64,000 nt of DNA from Anthonomus grandis grandis (Eukaryota; Arthropoda; Insecta; Coleoptera; Curculionidae), in the NCBI RefSeq assembly GCF_022605725.1, contig NC_065557.1, positions 29,957,543-30,021,542 on the forward strand, given 5' to 3'. The translations under genes were made by a program, and so were the position numbers. Of the stretch, positions 1-15,000 are shown in pieces; the stretch's first letter is position 1, and each line of letters begins with the position of its first letter. A model generated the notes under the pieces. That model was not told the DNA's origin, searched no databases, and saw only the letters and a program-made list of their open reading frames with translations.

Positions 1-3000
1 CACCTTAGAAAGAATATGCCACATTTATTTAAAGGTTATTTATTAAGGCAAACTTTTTATGGTAACTTTAAATAGCATATATTCTAATGGATTTACTAGA
101 ATAACTAATTTCAGATAATAAACATCTTCTTTCTAAAGTGAATTTAACATCAAGGCATTAAAATTACCAATCATTCCATTGCACTAATTGCTAAACAAAA
201 AGAACAGCTTCTAGATCCTACAGACACCAAAGGTATCTTAAAAATTGTAATTGCAGTAAACGTATAATGAGGAATTGCTTACAATCAATGTGAATAAGAA
301 TTGTAGAGACGTTAGCTTCATCAACAGCTAGTTACTAGTATTTCAAAGCAATTTAGATATTGTTAACACTTTAACACTGTTAACACCAACTAAAGTTGTA
401 GAAAACTATTACACCAAGTAATAATGTATAATGAGGAATTGCTTACAATCAATGTGAATAAGAATTGTAGAGACGTTAGCTTCATCAACAGCTAGTTACT
501 AGTATTTCAAAGCAATTTAGATATTGTTAACACTTTAACACTGTTAACACCAACTAAAGTTGTAGAAAACTATTACACCAAGTAATAGTTTTCGAGATAT
601 TTATTTTTAAAAGTTCCAATGCATTATTTGTAGCATGATTACAAAAGATTTTTATGTATAACATAATAATCAACTTGCTTTGGATAATATATATTATATG
701 GATAATAGCTATTCAGAACGTATGTCAACATTAATTGTCTTAAAAATATATCTGCATAAAAATATTTGATAATTGAAACCTTGAATAAAAAACAAAATAT
801 AATATGAAAACGTTAAATTCTGGCAGATTTGAAGTTTTACAAATATTTTAAGCATAAATAATAGGTACATATCACATTGTCCAGTTTAAATCACGTGTTA
901 GAACACACCTAGGATGTTTTTTTAAAAGACTTGTTAAATCGAAAGATGTATCATTTGTGACTGACTACAAACAACATTTACATGGAAAATTATTCCTCTT
1001 GCTTGGCGTTTTCGAATAATATATTTTTTTCAAAATATGCCTACAACATTCAATACTAGAACTTAACTAAACTATTCAAAATTATGAATGATTACTATAG
1101 AGCTATTGCAATAATGACATTTCAGAATGATCCATTCTACTTTGTTATTGCTAATAATTTGTTCACAAAGTTTTTTTTGCCCTCCAACTGACAGTAATTG
1201 ATTTACTTACCTTGCTTATTTAAGTCAATCGCTGCATATACAACACCGTAGGTGCCCTTTCCCAATATTTTCTTTTTTCCTTGTTCATCGCGTTCATATT
1301 CACAACGAATTTCTTGTACTGGAGAATCTAGATCCAGGGGTCTCTCTTGATAATTAAGTAAATTTGTCAAAAGACCATGAAAAACACTCCTGAAATACGA
1401 AAAAAAAACAATTTACGAATAGCAAAACTTTAGTTGTTACGTTGTGATGTTTTGTTGAATTTGGTACTTTAATTAAAAACTAGGCAATTTTTTATTTATA
1501 TCCTAAATAAATTTTGGATTAAGTTATATAATGTACAATAAAAAGAACAATGTTTGAAATAAGAATTAGCATGCAAATAAGGAGAAGATAGCATAATATA
1601 AACATGAGATTCTAGTAAAAAACTAATCAATAATATAATAATAATAATAATAAATAATAATAAATATTTTTTATTTGCATAGAAGAAACAAAAAAAATAC
1701 AAGTTTACAAAATCTAGCAATAAATTTACGCAAATAAAAGGTCTACAAATTCAGAATTCTGCCATGGCAGATTCTGGTCTTTAACATTGTGGCCCCACAC
1801 TTCATTAAAAAAAATTGAAATTTCAGTAACGCTCATTAACAGTAACGCTTAACTAATAACTGATTAAATACAGCTTTTTCTTTAATCATATACCTAATAA
1901 ACCTACATATAAGAGTTCTAAATTCTAAATTTGACAGTCTAACATCAAGCAAAACAATACACATTGCAAATACCCAAAAAACAGATTTAATATTTTGTTA
2001 AATTACAAAAAATAGAAAAATTATTGCAGACAATAAATAAATAAATAAATAAATAAAATGATCCCAATGCCAAAAATTGTAATAAATTACTCAAGAAAAC
2101 AACCATTCAAAATTTAAAAAAGAAGAACTTAAATTATATACCCTGCTGATTCATTAGATGTACAATCATCATATTACGAAAAGTATTACAAGAAATTGAT
2201 AATTGGTCCGGATCCAAATTTAAAGAATTTATTTGATAAGCAAAATTGTAAGAAAATGATCGTTTAAATAACTGTGTTTTATGTCTCGGAATGAGAATAG
2301 TATTTCTTCTTAAATTTAAATTTTATATTTTTTAAAGGTTTAAGGAGTTAGCTATAATTAAAATTTTTACACAATACCTATACCAATAAATACTGCAGTC
2401 AACCCAACAGCCATTTATTATAATTTTTATAAATTGACCTTCCTATTGAATATTAAAAAAAAAGTTGTCTCTCGTTAAATTAAAATAGTACATCTCCCAG
2501 GGATAAGAACGTAGATATCACAGTTAAAGGACTGTTACGTAGAGGAGGTATTACAATTAAAATAATAAAATATATAATGTGAATACATTTGTAGACTCAA
2601 GAATTTACTACTAATGAAAGTCGAGAGAGTTCTTCACGAAATAACTCCCTACCCTTGCAAAAACTAACCTTTACGATTTTTCAAATAATTTTTCAGTGTC
2701 ATCATTTGATTTAGGGTCAAAATTTATGGTAGAGAATTTTTTAATTCCCAAATTTTATATCATTTTTAAGCATACAATTTAAAAAAAAAAAACGTTTTTT
2801 CACTTTCTCAGTGCCCCTAATTAACTCCCTTAATATGCATTTTCCGCACTATACTATACTTATATGCACTTTTTTTACTGTTTTTATGAATAATATTACC
2901 CCCCGATTTTTTTTACACCAATTCAATATAGCAGGATGCAAACATTCGATAATAAAATTAACCGAAGATTAGAGAAACGAATTTTCAGATAAAAGATTAA

Positions 3001-6000
3001 TAAAATTCTCGCGAAAACGACTTTTCTGGATTCCACACTAAAAGAATGCCATTTGGGTTAGATGAAAATGCATCTAATTAAATATTGCCGATGCTGATAC
3101 TTTAGTTACTATATCAAGTTGGAACTTCAAATTAGAATTGTTTAGAGAATTCACATTGGGCGTCCTTTCATAATAACATTGCAAAATCTCAACATATTTC
3201 AACAAGCACTATACTGTTTATGCAATATTTAGAATTTTGGAAAAAATATGAATAGTAATAAATGAAAAATAAAAATATAATGCATTTTTAAAACTCAGAT
3301 TCTCATTTAAAATATTCATGCAACCCCACAAAACCAGCAGAACAAAAAAGCAGACAGTAAGGCGAAATCAGACATGCTTCAAAAATATGGAAATGATTAT
3401 ATTTTTAAATAATTATTTTTAATATAAGTTGGTTATATGAAATTTTTGTACGAAAGAATTTAGAATAGTCGAGAAGTAGCAATGTTTATATAGGGAGTTT
3501 GTGGTACTCAAACTACAGAATTTCAAACTACTAATGTTGATTCTGCTTTCAAAGAATTGTTGTCTGTATTCTTTCCTTATATAATATTCTCATTTCCCAT
3601 GAGGTGCGCGGAAAGCCTTATAAAAGGGAGTGGATTTCCCTGGATATCCGAACATCCTCCAGAAAATTAAAGCAATTGTATAGACAGTGCCTAATTTCCG
3701 CGAATCCCTATGTAAAAGATTTTCAAAAATGTTTCATGTATAAGTATGTCATATGTTATAAGAAACTTGTTCGGTATGTATATTAAATAAAAATACGTAT
3801 AGACATTAGTAAACAACCAGCATAGCGGTATTCCTTTTCAAATCAACATTCATACAAGGTGGTCCATCAAAATTGTACTGATGATCTATGGAAAACTATG
3901 CTTAAGAAAATGTTAAAAATGTGGCGACGTGTCTTCTGTGTAAGATATACTATTTAAATATTTTGATCTGAAACAGGTACCAGTAATCATAAAAATACAA
4001 ATTATTTACTTGCTATGTTAAAATAACAACAGAACTTACCTACAAGCCTCCGAAGGAAAAAAAAGTTGGAAACAGTCTGAAATTGCAAGAACGTAGAGAA
4101 ATGACGACCGATCATCTTGTGTATTTAAACTGAAGTGCCTAATATCATCAGCTGTAAACTCCCAGTCGTGAATTTCTGTACACTGTCCTTTTAGTCTCTT
4201 AAGACACTCATTGGTTACCTAGAAAATATTAAAAATATTTATATATTTACACCCAACCGATTCCATCGGCATCGTACACATACTCTGGCTGAAAGAGGGA
4301 AGTGACTGTGTCGCTCGCAGAATAGTACGAAATAAACAAACGAGATATAATCAGAGCAAAATCTTTATAATTGGCTTAGCAGATCGCTTTCAGAATATGA
4401 GCCATTATCAGTGCTAATTGTCGCACAGGAGTTCTATGTAGTGGGAAAAACATGGTATCCCTTTTTAAATATTATACATCCTTCTGCATTTAGTATTCTT
4501 AAATTATCAGAAATGTTTTTCACATTATTTTAATTAATGGAACTGTTTTTCCCACTACATGGAACTCCCGTGTGTAAACTGACAATTAGCACTGATAATG
4601 GCTGATACGCCGAAAGCGCTCTGCTAAGCCAATAATAAAGATTTTGCTCTGCATATATCTTGTTTGATTATTTCATACTCTCTTGCTAGACATAACCCGT
4701 CTGAGGAAATTGTCACCGTTGATTTATAGAACTAGAACGCTAGTATGCGGCGAGCGACTGAAGTTCTAGTCAAGCTGAGCTGAGATAGCAGCTCCTGCCT
4801 ACAACTTATATAGTGGAGACGATGCTTTACAGCTCCTCTAGTCCAAAAAATTCAAAGCCCTCGTCAAGACAAAATTCACCCCAGTCTCATCAACCTTCAC
4901 GAACCCACGCTTTCGAGCAGAACCGTCATGCAGCCCGCTTTAAAGAATGTCTATGTTTCTCCAATGGTCCTGAAGGATAAGAGGGGGTTAGGTACAAGAG
5001 TAAAATTCTTCACTCACCCCATTCGTGTTAGTTTAACCATATAAAAGAAAAAATCTTTCTTCTAATTCAAACCATCTTTAATGTCAAACTCAGAATCGAA
5101 ACACACAGATTCAAATATAAAAATAACCAGTGTCCCCGACCGTAAAAACCCCGGCAACCTGTGTAAACTGCAAAGGGAATTCATCCAGCCTCTTGCCAAG
5201 TGCATTCCTTCTCCTAATCAAGTTCACTGACATTGTTAATAATATTTAGATAGTAAACAGTACTCTAATACTATAAAACGTATCAACCTACTCCTGTCTA
5301 CCTTTTCCAGAGCCTAGCTAACCAGTAAAACTAATCTTTTCTTACAAATAGCCTTATCGTCATGGGTGACCTAAACGCGAAGAACGTCGGATAGAGTTGT
5401 CAATGTAACCCAACCCTAAACACGAGCTTTTTCAAAGAATAGCAGCAGACCCAAATGGTCCAAAATCTGGTTTTGTCAGGATCTCACCTACATCATTTCA
5501 CGGCAGAATCTCTTACTCAGCCAACCCAAATCCAAGTTATGCTTCAATCTCCAATCATAGCCTTTGGTCTCTCCCATACAGCATCTTGAAAGGGCAGCAG
5601 ACCCCTTAACATTATCATCGAAGGTCTTCAACCTCCCAAGGAACAAAGACACAATAAAACCTACCTTCCAGGCTCAAAAAGAATCGGAGCAACCAAGACA
5701 ATCTTCTTCGCCGTGCCATCTAATACACCGACCACACTATAAAGCGCAGTACCGGATGTACAACTAAGAGAGGTCGCCGGCCATATCTCAGTAACTAGTC
5801 ATCCCACAGCAGAGGGGAAAAAATATTTCTTATAAAAGCGGTAAAGAGAAATCGTTGGAAATTATTTACGATGACCGCTAGAGGGCGTAATACAACATTG
5901 AAATAGAAAAAATTGGTTTTATTGAAAATATTCAAAGTGAATCCTAGAGAAGAATGATGCCATTTTAAAGTATGATAAATTCTAAACATTTTTTATTTCA

Positions 6001-9000
6001 AACTTTTTTTTTAATCTGTCAAGTAATAGGTGGGGGAAGGGTTAAATATTTATATCTAAAATTTTTGATAACTTTTGATTGGCCTAACCAATTTTAACGA
6101 GCTTACTTTTGTTTTTAAGAATAATTATCAGGCTTTTATGTGGTATAATTACTTAGCCGACTTAGTTGTTTTGTTGAACACTAGAGGGCGGTTTGTGTTA
6201 TTTTGGTCTTTTTCAGCGATTTTCTGGCAAATATTGCAAATATTATAAAAATATTCTGGCGCAACTCGATATCTTAATTTATTCCGAAAACATTAATTAA
6301 AATGTTTTTAAACAATAAAAATAAAACTCCAGAACTCAAATTTTTGTAATAAATAAATTGTTTTATATTTTTAATAGTGTCTTAGATGCTCAAACTGTTT
6401 TCCTTCATTTTCAATGCACAGTCGAGATCGTTGCGTCGTTGACAGAACCGCTGTTTCTGATTTCTGCTGTGGGTAAGGTACAAGCGCATACATATTGCAT
6501 TGCGTATTTGGTCCTGCATGTTTGGTTTTGAGTTTTGGGTGGGGTGACAAAAACTAAATCTTTAATCCTTCCCCACAAATAAAAATCTAGAACAGTCAGA
6601 TCTGGGGATCGGGCAGGTCAAGGAAAAATACTTCCTCTTCCTATTCACAAACGATACTGCCTGGTTAAGTATTGACGAACTTGAACTGCAAAATGTGCAA
6701 GGCAACCATCATGTTGGAAAATTATTTGCCCTCTTGTTTCCAAATCAACATCTTCCAGTAACCCCGGGAGATCATTTTGCAAATAAATCAAATACACATT
6801 ACCAGAAAGTGTTTGATTGAAAAAGGAAGGACCAATAATTTTTTCGCCAATAATTCCGTACCACACATTTATAGTCCATCTGCCTTGGTGTTGAGGCTCG
6901 CAAATTCAACAGGGATTTTGTTCTGCCCAATAATGCAGGTTTACACCACCATCACTGCTAAATGATGCCTCGTCCGTCCATAATATCTTCGAGATAAATC
7001 AGGTATCTTCTCTAACCATGTTCAACAGCCAATAACAGAAATTGAGTCTGTTATCAAAGTCTTTTTCGAGAAGCGCCTGGTGCAGAACCACGTGATATGG
7101 ATGAAGTCTAAGTAAAAAAACAATAAATATAAGATAGTAGGATGCTTATTAGTGTTGTAACAAATAAAAATAGGTACCTGTGCTCTTTCAGAATATTTTC
7201 CACTGTATCAAGGGACACTCCCAATTCCCTAGAAATATTTCGGATGCTTATGTGAGGGTTCATTCCAATATAGGCCAAAATATTTATAACGTTTGCCTCT
7301 ATGTGCCCTCGCCTTCGTCTTCGATGAATATTGCCGCGAATAATTTCAGTATTTCTTAGCCTGGTAGCTAAACCGGTAAAGACTATGATTATAGTGTCTT
7401 CTGTCAGGATATCTTTGGGCATATATACGGGCTGCAATACGTGCATTTTGCATTAACTCAAAACACAATGCTAGCATATCAAAAGCTACGTCGTTTGGAA
7501 TTACGCTTGGCATTTTTAAAAACATCGATCATAAACGTTTTATTATGGTCCCGAAAATATTTATCAACTTCATTTGTTTCCAAAGCTTACTATTGACTAT
7601 GTGACGCAATAATGCCATTGCGGCGATAGATTTCATTGTTCAAAAACATGTTAATTTATAATTTCGGAATAAAATAAGATATCGAGTTGCGGTTTGCACC
7701 AGTTTCTATGTTTTTTCATGCTCTTTTAGCCTAAATGAAAAAAATTACATCATTGTATTTAATATTTTCCAGAAAATCTCTGAAAAAGTACAAATTAAAA
7801 TAAACCGCCCTCTAGCGCTCAACAAAATAACTAAAACGGCTAAGTAATTATATCACATAAAAGCCTAATAATTATCCTTTAAAATAAAAGTAAGCTCGTT
7901 AAAATTAGTTAGGCCAATCCAAAGTTATCAAGAATTTTAGATATAAATATTCAACCCTTCCCCCACCTATTACTTGACAGATTAAAAAAAAAAGTTTGAA
8001 ATAAAAAATGTTTAGAATTTATAATACTTTTAAATGGCAGCATTCTTTTCTAGGATTTACTTTGAATATTTTCAATAAAACCAATTTTTTCTATTTCAAT
8101 CTTGTATTATGCCCCCTAGCGGTCATCGTACGAACTTGTAAATAATTTCCAGCAATTTCTCTTTGCCGCTTTTATCAGAAATATTTTTTTCCTACGCTGT
8201 GCGATGAGTAGTTACTCAGATATGGCCGGCGACCTCTCTTAGTTGTACATCCGGTACAACCACTCTGATTGATGGTAAAGGTCCGATCTCTGCGACATGA
8301 ACCCAAAAATATAAAGAATTAGAGCCACTAGAGGCAGGTGTGGCTCTCCCGCAGCATAACCCAAGATCCTAAAAAACAGCGCCCTACCTCCTAGTCAACC
8401 AGGCCTGGATTTTAGACTTCAAGCTGCTTTGCCAATGAAGATAGGATTTATGTTATTTTTTAAGTACTTGTAGATATAAAATTTTTTAAGTTTTTTTATT
8501 CTACTAATCTATAGAAATCACATTACAACCCCTTTTAGAAATAAAAGTTTTGGGTAAGCACAGTCGTGTTGGTATGATTGGGCCGATGGACAATCTTTGT
8601 TCCAGTTTATTGTCAAGCAATAGATGGCGCATAAGTAAACTGCAATGACTACAGCCGACTTTAATTTTGCTGCAAAAGTGATATCGCCCATAGAGCGCCG
8701 ATAATATCTCCAACTTTTTTGTAAAAACCTATTTTTTTGGGCGGCACGACTTAAGGTCGTGTTAATATTTAATCAATTAGACGTATAGGGCGTCCGCTAA
8801 CTAATGGTACATAGAAAAAGCACATCCTCCATTATGCGAAAAAAATATTTTCGATTTAACCATCCAAAAGTCAGTTAATCTGAGTTTATATATTAGATAC
8901 ATTAACGTACACTCATCATCTATAAGTTCTTATTCTGCTCTAGTATTTATTAGGTCTTCATATATTTGGCTCCCTAGACGTATCCAGCGATGAAGAAAAT

Positions 9001-12000
9001 GGTTATTAAAGTACTCTTTGAACATACCGGCGCTCGGTCTGCATAAACCTTATATCTTGCTGTATATCCGGAGGAATGTCACCGAGAAAATCTACCAGAT
9101 ACTGTAAGTTGAGAATCTATTGACTTTTATAAAAATAACTTCGCCTCTAACGAAAAATTATCTTTTAAGCTTGTAGCATATCTAGTTAACAATTAACCCA
9201 TCATTGATTAAACAGTACCGTTGAAATTTTTGAAAAAAAAACAATATAAACAGGCACATTGCATATAAACGTGTTGCAACGTGCACATAACATAATATAT
9301 GTCTAATATTAAATATATTTCCTCTCATATCCCTCATTTCTACGCTTGAAAACATATTGTGTCTGCATATTTGCTAATATATAATTATATTTATCTGATA
9401 ATTACTAATCAAATAACCACCTGGAGGTCTCATAGCAACCACATCTCACTTTCGTTTGTATTCTCAGAGAGTATCTAAATACTTCAAACTAATTATAGTT
9501 TAGAAGGGTACACTAAACAATTTTAAATGGAAATATCTTAAAAATTGTAACATTGAGCGACTTCAATATATTATACCTTTTTTACGTAGAAATCAAGATT
9601 TTTTTCCACAAAAAAGTTGTGTGTAAAAAATTACAATAAATACCAAAAACGACGCCTCCTACATTTTGAATCAAAACTTAATAAAAAAATCAAATTTCGT
9701 TGTAACTTGTAAAAAAATCCAATACCAAATATTGTGGAAAAATGTTTTTTCTCTTGAAGTTATCAAAAATACTTTAATTTATTAAAACTATATTTTAAAC
9801 TTTCCAACCTAGTATCTCATTTAACTTTAACAACTCTTGGATCTATGTAAGTATGGCTAAATCGTATTATTTCTGCTTAAGGAGGTTGTGATCTGGTTGA
9901 TGTTTCATTAATTAGCGGACACAAATAAAATAGTTTTCTCTCAGACAAGAGATGGCGCTGTAATTCTAAAAGTGGATGTTCTGTGATATAAATATATACG
10001 TCAAAATAAACAATAAAAATTAAAAAAAAAAAATCTACCTGCAGTGTTTGAGGCTCGGCACCCAAATTTATCCAAATGTGACTAGGCATATACTCTTTGC
10101 TGGGTTCAAAAATTAAAACCGGAAATCTTCCATCAGCAGGAACCTCCTGGGCAGTTTTAGTAGCTTCTTTAAAAAAATCCATCCAAAAAAAGAAAATTTT
10201 CTCTTCTGCGGAAAAATCATCGTCCTCCTTTTTCTTTCTAAATCGATCAATTAACTGAATATTTCCAATTGTCGATTTAAGATACCAGTCAGGAGGTTTT
10301 AACCGAAACATATGCTCTGCTGCCTAGAATAAATATGATTATGCACACTTACTTTATAATTTCGATAATATCAAATCACAGGAACATTGTATAATTATTT
10401 TTATGTGCCATAAGTTACTAAATGAAATAATGAAGGTATAAAACACAAAAACTTTAGACAAAGTATTTTAAGTTGAAATAGGCTGGAAAATGGGTAAAAT
10501 TTTAAAGATTTTATCAAATATAAAAAATCTTAATTTACCTGTATTGCATTGGCATAATTCTGTGCCAGAACGGATATTTCAAAAAATGTTGCCACATCCC
10601 AATAATCGATAAGAGAAGCAAGACTACCTTTTTTACCAATGAGACTATTAAGCACTATGGCTATATGCTGTAACTCACTAGATTTACTAAATTCTTCTCC
10701 TTTAATAACCAGTAGCGTTGCTAAGTTGATACCTTAAAGAATATAAAATGAATCAGGTTTTCAGGACACCAAGCCATAAAATACAAATAAATAAAGATCC
10801 TAGCTTACTAATTAAAGGAAAAACTTTAAAAAAGTACTTAATTTTTTTAAAACCCTTCTCAAACAATTGTTTTAGTTTTAGATAGAATCTATATCAATTT
10901 CGTTAATCATTGAAGCTACGATATGACGTATTTTTTAGGCTTATAATAATGTTTTACGTAGACTTTATTTTCTATGAGCCCGTTAATTGTAATTAACCTA
11001 AAACAGCTTGATACTATACAAAGACATGTTAATTTAATAAATGGTGATAAGAAATGAATATACGTATGACTATTATAATTCTGATACTTAATAAAACAAC
11101 TTAGTTCTGTTGTGGTAAATAGAAATTTGTAGAAAGAAAGGATCCAGAATTAATTTTTTTTTGTTAAATATTGCAAAAAATATAATATTTAAAAAAAAGG
11201 AGTTAAGGTATGGCGAGGAAAACAAGGATAGATGCATGTAAACCCAAGGTATTTAGCACACACTTCTAAATTACTTACAAACTATATATTTTTTAGTTTC
11301 TCCTATTGTCGGCTATCTTATTTTCATAATCAACTGACTGCATCGCTCTCCATCTATGGCCAATTTAGTTATTGAGGTAAGAAATAATTTGAGGTCATAA
11401 ATAAGCATAAATGAGGTTTTGTAGAGAAAATAGGGGTAAATAGTTGATTAGATATTTTAAAGTATGATTTTGAGGCATAAATGTTTAAATTTTTGTCATT
11501 TTAATACGGAATCTTGGCGAAACTTGGCTTAGTGACGTAAGCCAAGCCGTAAGTAGCGACTGATGCTTTTAATATTGATAAGTACAAACTTATTAGAGGG
11601 GATGAGGAATATGGTAGAAGAACGGTGTTGCATTTTATGTTCTTAATTATTTAAAATTTAAGATTGTTAAAAAGGATTATGGTTTAAGTAAATTGGAGAA
11701 GTAAGGTTTAAGTAATATGGATTAGTCTTAAAATGCTTGCAAAACTATGTACTTATATGAACGTGTTTGATCGATTTATAAAATATTTTGGTTGATCTTC
11801 CACGGTTTAATTGTTTAATTTTAGGATCAGATTTTAATATCGATTTGTCTTCAATAAACAGTAGTGCATTAGAAAAAAAAAGAAGAGTCTACTAGAAAAC
11901 CTCAGCACTTCTTCACCTAACCTCGAAGCCAATAAGGCATCCCAGTGAAATAAGAAAAAATCCTATAATTTTAGTGAATATTGAAAAAATGTGTTCTTTC

Positions 12001-15000
12001 TACCAAGTCTCTTCTAAATAACCCGCAAACTTTTCCCCGCTTCTCGAATATTAATATAAAAAATTTAATTCATCTATCGTAGCTTACTAAGCTTCAATCG
12101 AATACTACAGGGAGGAATAGTTTTAGCCGAAATTTTATCTACCTTTTTTTCTTCATATTTTAGTCCAAAGAACTCTCATTATGAAGCAATCTCCCAACAG
12201 AAGTTTCCAAGTCCGTAGAAAATTGCAATGTCTTGCCAATTGCTAAAATAAATAAGAGTTCTCACGTTCTTGTAATCTTAATATGGCTAGTAGCAGAATT
12301 ATGGACTCCTGTTAGAATCTCGTTGTTACATTTGATAGGGTCTTAAGATTAAAAAGACATTTTTAAATGTGTACCAAATAATATGAATGTACAACAATTG
12401 GTGACAGCTTTTTAACTGATGTAGAAACTTTTATAGTTTTGAATATTAGATAAATTTCTCGTTAAACTTTTAAATCAGTTGTTATCATTATGTTATTTAT
12501 TTATTACCAAAAGTACGGAACAAAAAATATACACTCCATACCGATATTATAACGGCGTCTCTTGATATTCTATCCTGGCATTAAAAATACTAATTGAGCA
12601 TCAACGATGATCGTATAAGATAGAAACAGTGCCGCAATTACTTAGTTAGGGTGGTCAGAGAATCAAAAAAACAGTATATTGAATATCTATGTTCGCAAAA
12701 CAATCCAGCCAAAATGCGGAAGACTCTAATATCAGACCAACAAAAATCATAATTTACCACATTTATCTAATTCCTGATTTCCATTACTAATTTTCTTGGA
12801 TCGGTCTTACAAAATATTTCTACTAAAGGAAACGAAAGAATCGACTTTTATAACAGTAATAAATTAAACAAAAATTTTTCTTTTTTATTTTTTACTTTCT
12901 ACTATTGAGGAAATTCGTAATGCTATTTATGCAATAAAAACCAATTCGCGAAGAACCGATGATATTTCTGGTTCTATTTTAAGACTATGTAGCCCTTTAG
13001 TCGACACTTATATAGTTCGATCATTATATCTTTGCGTTCACGTCATCATTCTTTACATCTATTCAAGACAATCAGTATACTATTGTAGTAGCCTTAATAT
13101 ATGTCGAAAACTTAGAGAATAATGAACGTATGTCTTGAGTCGAAAAGAAATACGTATTCTAAAAACCATGTGTCAAACAAGAAAAAATGCCATATGTTAA
13201 ACAAAGAAAAATAATATTCGTGTTTCCGACATTCGATATTTGACACAGACCATTGGCGTTGTTGTTTTATAGTTTTATTTTTTGATATTTAGACTTTCAG
13301 CAGTTTGTTTGCTTATTTGCGGTTATAATTTTATTTCTTTTTATTATTATATTTAAACAGTTGTTTTCATAACTTTTACTAGTGTTTAAATAATAATCAG
13401 GAGTTGCTACTCTGTTATAATTATTATAACATAACCTCAACATGCCGGGAAAACGCTTGAATTCCCAAGCACGTGTCATTGTTGGGAATCTCATTGATTA
13501 TTTTAAGGCTGAAAGAGGTAATAATGGTCCGCTTATTTCTCTAAACGCAGTCCAAGAGGTAAATAATACTATTTTTATTCAGTATTCGATCATATGATAA
13601 ATTGAAAAACTTTATAAAGATGCCCTGAAAATCAGCTTAAGAACTGTAACCGGCATCAAAGTATCCAAAGATTAAAATGCGCTGCCTTCAACACCTGGCA
13701 AAAATTGTATATTGTTATTATACTTTCAGAGAAACATGTAACAACGGCAAGAAGAGCTATGCCAAAAAGAAATAGTTGATATAAGCTATGGATCTCTACA
13801 AACCCTGCTTTGTCATTTGGGGTTTAAATACAAGAAAGATGATAACCGAAGAGCACTAATGGAGACACCTAATATAGCTTCAATGAGAGCAGCATTTTTC
13901 AGAAAATATGTGGAAAATAAACATTCAGAATTTACACGTCAACTAGTTTTTCGTGACATGGATTTTCTCAAAGAGCAACAATATGAAATCATGGCAAGAT
14001 GATACATACTGGACACAAAGGTGGTTTTATGAAAAATGCCAGTTTGGTTTTTGATAGTAAATCGAAACTAATGGATTATCATGGAGAAATGAATAGTGAG
14101 AACTTTACAAAGTGGGCAGAAAATCAATTAATTCCAAATTTATAATAACCATCTTTAATTGCAATGGATAATGCTCCATATCATTCAGTTCAGTTGGAAA
14201 AGCAACCATCATGTTCTTGGAAAACAGGTGAAATTGTTAAGTGGCTCGAGAAGAATGAAATTCCATTTGATAAGCAGATGTTTAAAGCAGAATTGTTGAG
14301 CTTAGCAAAGTTACACAAAAAACCGAAGAAATATAAAATCGATCAATTATTACAAGACATGAAGTTTTAAGATTGCCACCCTACCATTGTCAGTTCAATG
14401 CAATTGAAATGATTTGGGCAAATACAAAACATTATTATACTACACATATTGGTGAAGTTGGGCATACAGATGAAAACGTTTTAGAAGTGTGGGAAAAAAC
14501 CTTAGAAAAATGTACGCCAGAAGTATGGCAAGCGAAAGTGTGTCACACCGACAAACTAATTCGAGATTGGTATGACCGTAAAGTCATAATCGAAGAAGTT
14601 CCAGAGCTTATTATCTACCTAACCAATGAAGAAATTGATAGTAATGAAAGTTCTAGTGAATCCTGTGAATCATTAAATGAAAAATTATAGAAATACATCA
14701 GACGAATATTTGCACAAATGTTGAAATTTAATGTGAAATAAAATTTAAACATTACTAGAAAATATTAATAATAATATAAGTGATTTACCCAAAGTGAAAT
14801 GTTATATGTATTTTTAAAGTAAGTGATTAAATATTTTACATTCTACAATTCATTATTTCATTTTAGAATCAATAAAAAAAAAACTTGTGATTAATATGAT
14901 TATAACATTTCCCAGTTTATTTCCAAAGAAATGCATATTTTTTTATTAGATTTTGTACTAATTCCTCTGGTCATAAATATATGGTATTACGAGAGCTTGC

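Larger units (their letters stand above)
5752..8254 (-). mobile_element. DD41D-type mariner transposon with long terminal inverted repeats
   Basis: A 2.5-kb element flanked by TA on both sides (5750-5751, 8255-8256). TIRs begin CCGGATGTACAACTAAGAG and run about 480 bp inward (about 5752-6236 and 7766-8254), with about 85-90% identity by eye. The minus-strand transposase lies between them. It sits in ASK1 intron 9 and interrupts an older LINE remnant. Confidence 0.9.

Noticed and set aside
8744..8760. Palindrome CACGACTTAAGGTCGTG
   Set aside because: Short perfect palindrome but isolated, with no second copy or associated element seen; expected by chance at low frequency in 64 kb.
13297..13494. 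Minus-strand frame of 65 codons over the Sailor N-terminal exon
   Set aside because: It is the antisense shadow of MPGKRLNSQARVIVGN on the plus strand and has no family similarity.
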